Source: an uncultured Parabacteroides sp. (lineage in GTDB: Bacteria; Bacteroidota; Bacteroidia; Bacteroidales; Tannerellaceae). Taken from it: 29,521 nt of DNA. Shown in pieces: positions 26,001 to 29,521 of the stretch. The translations under genes were made by a program, and so were the position numbers. Location of the stretch: assembly GCA_900770835.1 (NCBI GenBank), contig CAAGLQ010000323.1, positions 1 through 29,521 on the forward strand, given 5' to 3'. Under the pieces are notes generated by a model. That model had not been told where the DNA came from, did not search any database, and worked only from the letters and a program-made list of their open reading frames with translations. Position 1 is the first letter of the stretch. Each line of letters opens with the position of its first letter.

Positions 26001-26519
26001 AATGGACATTCAGAGGAGGCCTATCGCCTCTTCACGCAGACGGAATATCCCTCTTGGCTCTTCCCGGTGAAGCAGGGAGCCACCACTTTTTGGGAACGCT
26101 GGAACTCCTACACCGTGAAGAACGGTTTTGGCCCTGTCAGCATGAACTCCTTCAACCATTATTCCTATGGTGCCATTGAGGAGTGGATGATGAGCCATTG
26201 TTTGGGTATCCAAAGGGATGAGCAGCAATCAGGCTACAAGCATTTCTTCCTGCAACCGGAGGTAGGCGAGCAGCTCGACTTTGCCAAAGGTGGCTTCGAG
26301 ACCATGTATGGCCGCATTGAAAGCAGTTGGGAGAAACAGGGGCAAAAGGTGATCTATCGGATGACGGTGCCCGCCAATACAACGGCTACCGTGACACTGC
26401 CGAATGTTCGAGCGGTTCGTGTGGCTAAAGGGGCGGAAGGCATCATTGCCGAGCAACAGGAAGGAGCGACAAGACGTTATGAAGTGACTTCGGGAACGTA
26501 TGCCTTTGAGGTAAACTGA
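23079..26519 (+). CDS. Alpha-L-rhamnosidase, glycoside hydrolase family 78
   Basis: The enzyme removes terminal non-reducing alpha-L-rhamnose by an inverting mechanism. The 1146-residue protein has a signal peptide (about 1-28, ending LSA/A) and an N-terminal fibronectin-like domain (KKLQTEYMSRPIGIDVAQPR, then TRYHWKVRVWD). An inserted beta-sandwich lies at about 165-330, and the Bac_rhamnosid_N region at about 362-520 (YECYLNGEKVGQDYLNPGWTDF). An alpha6/alpha6 catalytic barrel at about 675-1050 precedes a C-terminal beta domain. Catalytic-site residues match GH78: Asp699, Glu705 and Asp712 in the DCPQRDERMGWTGD block and Glu1006 in TTFWERW. It is active-site complete and exported, probably periplasmic. 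Placed last in the susCD transcript, it suggests that the locus targets rhamnose-capped glycans or plant rhamnosides. Confidence 0.96.
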   Translation: MRIIRRKVWRAGCLVGLLAMGSLWLSAAEVKKLQTEYMSRPIGIDVAQPRFSWQLQSEGYGTRQTAYQLLIAESEEALAKGQYWYDSGKQESADAVHVAYQGEALRPTTRYHWKVRVWDEQGDCWESPMEWFETGWFGEVWQGAEWISSKAIDLSPYRSRFTLDYDFTLAPGSQEATFVLGGKSDKHYVSLSVNTTTQPTLVIAHVIDGKKTVDFSEPLPVDFDPKQTHHVKVDVSGPHSYNMHIEVDGKPIKNSHLPRGGARRMGPWGAPDEYAFNVNTDTSEEPNSNNRLYQIGFDQTKGQTATFQHIRISENAWGTMLYADSEIHTVTGDGQPHLWQPAGEVAAPMLRKTIQVKKPLRSARLYATARGVYECYLNGEKVGQDYLNPGWTDFRKRIMYNTFDVTSLLKEGENALGAMLGKGWFTDHMGFNAGWQDQYGIQPSFMAMLQLEYADGSKERIVTDGSWRCYDHGPLLENSLFNGEDYDARREVNGWAEAGFDDTTWGYAARVEAPAETVILQGYVGLTIQNRLTLKAQSVKKVGDKNFIYDMGQNLAGVPRLLHLKGKAGQTVTVHFAEMLYPEVIPTDPVAPYTVEMYQQRKGELYRENYRSALSTDRYILKGDPAGESYEPRFTYHGFRYLSVEGLEEPLPLEDVQAVVLESIGEQGSQFETSNADVNRLFENAVWGQRGNFLAVPTDCPQRDERMGWTGDAQVFARAASYNMNIDPFYTRWLYTVRDDQTSRGAYGGYYPELGLPPAGATRSGNMACGGWMEVGIIVPWQMYQQYGDIGILETHYASMCQFMDFLERNANHYIQPIGGTGDWLAPISTNTALTNTAYSAYAAQLMEQIALALGHKEDAARFARFYANIKQAFNETFVNEEGLTVIPAEMAAYRDPMMAFAAPTMQVEERKDAKGNVIVDTQTSYVLPLQFGLFNTEHKPKAVEHLLEAIRRSNYTLTTGFVGTPYICLVLSDNGHSEEAYRLFTQTEYPSWLFPVKQGATTFWERWNSYTVKNGFGPVSMNSFNHYSYGAIEEWMMSHCLGIQRDEQQSGYKHFFLQPEVGEQLDFAKGGFETMYGRIESSWEKQGQKVIYRMTVPANTTATVTLPNVRAVRVAKGAEGIIAEQQEGATRRYEVTSGTYAFEVN

Positions 26520-26572
26520 TTATTTTTGCATGAGCAACGACAAAAAAGGATGGATAGCCCATCTAAATAGAG

Positions 26573-26580
26573 TAGTTTTG
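26573..26580 (+). promoter_or_regulatory. Possible -7 box of the MBL-fold hydrolase gene
   Basis: TAGTTTTG matches TAnnTTTG and lies 30 bases before ATG 26611. A second similar box, TATTTTTG, is at 26521-26528. No -33 TTTG is correctly spaced for the first. It suggests that the hydrolase may have its own promoter besides read-through from the rhamnosidase. Confidence 0.4.
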
Positions 26581-26610
26581 CAAACATCAATCATTATAAA
26601 AGATAGTCTT

Positions 26611-27435
26611 ATGAAGAAATTATTAGTAGCACTATTGATCATGGTTCCATTGGCCATGTTCGCACAGGGTTTTAAACCTACGTATGAGGAAAAGGTGGTC
26701 TATGAGGGCCCCGACGTGATTTTCCGTCAGATCGACGCACATACCTGGGAGGGCAATGGCCACTTGATGGCGAACGAGACGCTCTACTTGATCGAGGGAG
26801 AGGAGCGGGCGATCCTGCTCGATGCTGGTACCGACATCAAAGAGTTGGATAAGATCGTGGCGGGGATCACCTCCAAGCCGGTTACGCTTATCGCAACGCA
26901 TGTGCATCCCGACCATACGGGCAAGTCCATCGACTGCTTCCCGGAGATTTATATCAATGCGGCAGACATGGTGAACGTGGCGGAGATGATGCCCAACTAC
27001 AAAGGCGCGATCAAATACCTGCGTGATGGTGAGACGATCGACTTGGGTGGTCGGCAGATCGAGGTGATCTTCACACCGGGGCATACACCCGGCTCTACTA
27101 CCTTCATAGATCGGGCGGCAGGCTATGGCTTCAGTGGCGATGCGTTTGGTTCGGGTAATCTGCTGCTCGTCACCAATTGCTCCACCTTGATCCTGACCTG
27201 CCAACGCATGAGTGCCTATATGCAAAAGAACGGCATCCAGAAGCTCTATCCGGGACATTACATGGGTAAGAATGTGGAAACTCAGGAACGGGTGATGCAC
27301 TTGGGCGAGATGGCACAAGGCCTGTTGGATGGCAAGTACCAAGGCGAGCCCAATCCGCAAGGCATGTTAGGTCTGAATCGTGTGCTGACTATGCACGGCG
27401 TACGCATCAATTATGGGGAGGCACAGCTGAAGTAA
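26611..27435 (+). CDS. Exported metallo-beta-lactamase-fold hydrolase
   Basis: The 274-residue protein starts MKKLLVALLIMVPLAMFAQG, a standard signal peptide; a longer frame beginning 27 codons upstream would bury this and was not used. The MBL fold has every usual metal ligand: His97, His99, Asp101 and His102 (THVHPDHTG), His158 (GHTPGS), Asp177 (SGDAFGSG) and His216 (YPGHY). These support a two-metal hydrolase in the periplasm, but the substrate could be an ester, lactone, lactam or phosphodiester. It follows the rhamnosidase by 91 bases with a possible promoter of its own. Its link to the glycan locus is therefore only positional. A strong stem-loop lies 32 bases after the stop. Confidence 0.88.
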   Translation: MKKLLVALLIMVPLAMFAQGFKPTYEEKVVYEGPDVIFRQIDAHTWEGNGHLMANETLYLIEGEERAILLDAGTDIKELDKIVAGITSKPVTLIATHVHPDHTGKSIDCFPEIYINAADMVNVAEMMPNYKGAIKYLRDGETIDLGGRQIEVIFTPGHTPGSTTFIDRAAGYGFSGDAFGSGNLLLVTNCSTLILTCQRMSAYMQKNGIQKLYPGHYMGKNVETQERVMHLGEMAQGLLDGKYQGEPNPQGMLGLNRVLTMHGVRINYGEAQLK

Positions 27436-27466
27436 TCCTGCGCATTGTCTCCCCTTAGACAATAGT

Positions 27467-27508
27467 AATCCCTCGCCTCAGACATTCGTATTGACTGAGG
27501 CGAGGGAT
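27467..27508. terminator. Bidirectional stem-loop, second copy of the repeated element
   Basis: ATCCCTCGCCTCAG (27468-27481) pairs perfectly over 14 bases with CTGAGGCGAGGGAT (27495-27508) around a 13-base loop. Sequence and loop are close to the element at 11624-11666. It lies between the convergent MBL hydrolase and small HTH genes. Confidence 0.85.
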
Positions 27509-27516
27509 CGGTATGT

Positions 27517-27849
27517 TTACTCCTTTGGCTGCTTGTAAAGTTTGTTGCGACCGAAATGAGAGCAGATCAGCCGCCCTTCAGCCACGAGGCGATTCAGGTC
27601 TTGGCTGGCCTTTGCGCGGCTACAATGGCAGAGGCTGATATAGACCTGTTGGGTCAGGTCGGGGTGGTTCTCTAAATAGGCGAATACCCTTCTTTCGCAT
27701 TCTTCTTTAGAGAGATAGGTTGGGTCACTCTCCGCCCGGTCTGAACGTTCCACTTTGATGATGCTCAATTTACGCTTCAGCTCCTTGCAAGGTCGGAAGT
27801 TCAGCCCATCCACCGTTATGCCTTCCGCACGAATCTTCTTCTTGTCCAT
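27517..27849 (-). CDS. Small predicted winged-helix DNA-binding protein
   Basis: From the ATG at 27849 the gene encodes 110 residues. The N-terminus is basic (MDKKKIRAEG, then KELKRKLSIIKVER). The C-terminal half, YLSKEECERRVFAYLENHP followed by LTQQVYISLCHCSRAKASQD, LNRLVAEGRLI and FGRNKLY, has the helix-helix-helix-wing pattern of winged HTH proteins. A longer frame open to 28056 overlaps the cupin gene's 3' end and crosses a hairpin, so it is unlikely to be the real start. I do not recognise a named family. The HTH is inferred from pattern only, and the target is unknown. Confidence 0.6.
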   Translation of the reverse strand: MDKKKIRAEGITVDGLNFRPCKELKRKLSIIKVERSDRAESDPTYLSKEECERRVFAYLENHPDLTQQVYISLCHCSRAKASQDLNRLVAEGRLICSHFGRNKLYKQPKE

Positions 27850-27893
27850 CACCGGCTTACTATGCAGTGAGAGGCAAATTGAAGCATACGAGG

Positions 27894-27935
27894 CCCTGCG
27901 CAAGGAATACAACCAATGAGTAACCTTGCGCAGGG
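27894..27935 (-). terminator. Stem-loop downstream of the CMD-cupin gene
   Basis: CCCTGCGCAAGG (27894-27905) and CCTTGCGCAGGG (27924-27935) form a perfect 12-bp stem with an 18-base loop, 16 bases beyond the stop of the cupin gene on the minus strand. There is no T-run after it, so termination is likely but not certain. It also lies just upstream of the small HTH gene. Confidence 0.7.
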
Positions 27936-27950
27936 TTGAATAGGATGTTG

Positions 27951-29015
27951 CTATTCGTCGATGACGGCTTCCAACCACTCGGTAGAGGAGGTGCCGTGAT
28001 CGCCCGCATGAGTAGTCAGATGCTGAAACCAGGCATCTGCCTGCGCTCCATGCCAATGCTTGACCCCTTCGGGAATGTCAATAATGTCACCCGGCAGCAG
28101 AGCGATGGCCGGTTTCCCCCACTCTTGATACCAGCCTCGTCCAGAGACACAGATCAAGATTTGATGGAATCCATGATGAATGTGCCAGTTATTGCGGCAT
28201 CCCGGTTCGAAAGTCACGTTGGTAAAACCCTGTACCGTCTGCTCACCCTCCGTCAGATTTTTTGGCTGGATGGTAGCCAAATGACTATTCCCGATGAAAT
28301 AGCGAGCATAACCGGTGTTAGGATCACCCTTGGGCCAATCACCGGCTGAGGCATCAGCCGCATAGTCTATCCTTGAAAGCCCCAACGCACTCAGGTACTG
28401 ACACAGTTCCTCCACCTGCTCCGTACTGTTACCCATCCGAACAGCCCCTAATTTATGAGAGGCCAACTGACTCTCTACCCCATTCAAACCAGACAGGGCG
28501 GCAACAGTCACCATCTCCCGATCGGCCTCTGAAAGTTGGTCACCAGCGAATATATCCCCAAAAAGATGGGCCTTCAGGTAGTGATCATCCTGCGGACAGA
28601 AATCGAAGTCATAGGGCTTTCCGCCTACCAATCGGGTTTGTACCTCAGTGCCTTTTCGCAAGGCTTCCGCCGCATCGTCCCACACAGCTGGCCGCTGCCA
28701 AGGTTTACCCTCATCGCTGACCAACCCCTTCGCTTGGCGATCGGCCAACACAGCCTTCAGCTTATTAAGCGCATTTAGCGAGCGGGGAAAGCCCGCATAA
28801 GCATAAAGCTGCGAGAAGACCTCTTTCAATTCATTGACCGTGATGCCTCGATCGAGTGCTGTGTGGATGGCGGCTTCCAATCGTTGCATGTCGCCCTGCG
28901 CTCCTAAGCAGGCAACCGTAGCTAATTGTTTGTGACGCTCAGAGAGTGACTGAGCCGAAAGTGATGTACTCATAGCTGATACAATAAGAATCAAGGAAAA
29001 AATAAGTCGTCTCAT
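27951..29015 (-). CDS. Exported carboxymuconolactone decarboxylase (two domains)-cupin fusion protein
   Basis: The 354-residue protein has a signal peptide (MRRLIFSLILIVSAMSTSLSA). Two helical carboxymuconolactone decarboxylase-like domains follow at about 22-95 and 155-225; the second contains LSEADREMVTVAALSGLNGVE. A cupin barrel lies at about 255-340. The cupin metal site is visible as WHIHHGFHQ and DIPEGVKHWH, with Gln or His where the classic cupin motif has Glu. No CxxC redox pair typical of AhpD peroxidases is seen, so a peroxidase role is unlikely. Such CMD-cupin fusions are common in Bacteroidota, but their reaction is not established. It lies 17 bases after an alpha/beta hydrolase gene on the same strand, so the two probably form an operon. 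Confidence 0.87.
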   Translation of the reverse strand: MRRLIFSLILIVSAMSTSLSAQSLSERHKQLATVACLGAQGDMQRLEAAIHTALDRGITVNELKEVFSQLYAYAGFPRSLNALNKLKAVLADRQAKGLVSDEGKPWQRPAVWDDAAEALRKGTEVQTRLVGGKPYDFDFCPQDDHYLKAHLFGDIFAGDQLSEADREMVTVAALSGLNGVESQLASHKLGAVRMGNSTEQVEELCQYLSALGLSRIDYAADASAGDWPKGDPNTGYARYFIGNSHLATIQPKNLTEGEQTVQGFTNVTFEPGCRNNWHIHHGFHQILICVSGRGWYQEWGKPAIALLPGDIIDIPEGVKHWHGAQADAWFQHLTTHAGDHGTSSTEWLEAVIDE

Positions 29016-29032
29016 CTGTTACTTGTCCTGAT

Positions 29033-29521
29033 TTATTTGAGATTTGATTGATAGAAAGCGGAGATCTCCTGCCAAGGGATGAAGTTGCCCTCGCCACCAT
29101 CGTAGAGATCGCAATGAGTCGCCCCCGGCACGATGAGCAATCGCTTGTTGTCAGCATACTTCCCGCTGGTGATCTTCTGATAGGCCTCCTCGCCAAAGTA
29201 GCGGCTATGTGCCTTCTCACCATGCACGATGAGCACCGGTGTGCGGATCTCGTCAGCCGCGATCCAAAGACTTTGATTCAAGCGCATCAAAGGAGTCGTG
29301 ATGTTCCAACCCATGTTCGAATTGAGGGAACGGGGATGATAACCTCGTTTTTCCGATTTGTAATAATCCACGTATTGCTTGAAATAGTCAGGCGCATCAT
29401 CTGCTACGGTAGCAGGCAATCCACCTTGTGGCTTGATCTCGCCAGCACGGAACTCTTCCGTACGTTGCGCCGCCAATTTTTGTTTCAAGGCGAAACGTGC
29501 ATCTTCATCCATCGAATCAAA
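29033..29521 (-). CDS. Alpha/beta hydrolase, C-terminal part, enters from the right edge
   Basis: The frame is open to the window end; about 162 residues are seen, starting FDSMDEDARF. The Met in this phrase is internal, so the gene starts beyond 29521. The stretch TPVLIVHGEKAHSRYF with GATHCDLYDG holds the late beta strand and the catalytic His loop of the YcjY/acetyl-esterase-like group of alpha/beta hydrolases. The nucleophile elbow is outside the window. It is upstream of, and probably co-transcribed with, the CMD-cupin gene (gap 17 bases). The substrate is not deducible. Confidence 0.82.
   Translation of the reverse strand, partial: FDSMDEDARFALKQKLAAQRTEEFRAGEIKPQGGLPATVADDAPDYFKQYVDYYKSEKRGYHPRSLNSNMGWNITTPLMRLNQSLWIAADEIRTPVLIVHGEKAHSRYFGEEAYQKITSGKYADNKRLLIVPGATHCDLYDGGEGNFIPWQEISAFYQSNLK

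Noticed and set aside
27850..28056. N-terminal extension of the small HTH protein
   Set aside because: It overlaps the 3' end of the cupin gene and reads through a hairpin. The Met at 27849 gives a compact, plausible protein.

Overview
The window looks like chromosomal DNA of a Bacteroidales bacterium, most likely of the Parabacteroides/Tannerella/Porphyromonas side of the order. The evidence is a SusC/SusD pair, a PorZ-type type IX secretion (T9SS) protein with a C-terminal sorting domain, secreted S9 peptidases, and promoters of the Bacteroidetes form (TAnnTTTG at -7, TTTG near -33). The genus cannot be fixed from the sequence alone. No tRNA, rRNA, CRISPR array, phage or insertion sequence was seen.

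Layout. (1) 1-3085, minus strand: serine O-acetyltransferase (epsC/cysE type), an RlmL-like THUMP RNA methyltransferase with a long basic tail, and the N-terminus of a dipeptidyl peptidase IV, tightly packed as one likely operon. (2) 3256-3462: a small winged-helix protein, followed by an intergenic stretch with imperfect repeats. (3) 3712-8642: a CarboxypepD_reg-like exported protein and nudC on minus, divergent from a large S9 prolyl-oligopeptidase-family peptidase on plus. The peptidase gene ends in a clear stem-loop terminator. (4) 8813-11591: an acyltransferase-3 gene lies directly behind the C-terminal 40% of a second PorZ-like gene. That fragment abuts, head to head, a 5'-truncated nadB (L-aspartate oxidase). 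Both genes are cut at the same point near 10820. (5) 11695-14603: full-length porZ and rdgB on minus, overlapping by ATGA. (6) 14666-16183: a phosphoethanolamine-transferase-like membrane enzyme, divergent from rdgB across an 18-bp palindromic double promoter. (7) 16290-26519: a polysaccharide/glycoside utilization locus made of a membrane-anchored HTH regulator (DUF6377-like), SusC, SusD and a GH78 alpha-L-rhamnosidase. An exported metallo-beta-lactamase-fold hydrolase (26611-27435) follows. (8) 27517-29521, minus: a small predicted winged-helix protein, an exported CMD-CMD-cupin fusion, and the C-terminus of an alpha/beta hydrolase running off the window.

How the parts work together. The DUF6377-like regulator probably senses a rhamnose-containing glycan or glycoside in the periplasm and controls the adjacent susCD-rhamnosidase transcript. 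SusD and SusC capture and import the ligand, and the rhamnosidase removes terminal L-rhamnose. PorZ belongs to the T9SS attachment complex, which transfers cargo onto anionic LPS at the cell surface.

No clearly new defence or mobile system is evident. The most notable observations are the double-truncation junction at about 10820, the repeated 15-bp stem-loop found between two convergent gene pairs, and the two divergent promoters built on a shared TTTGCGCAAA palindrome.
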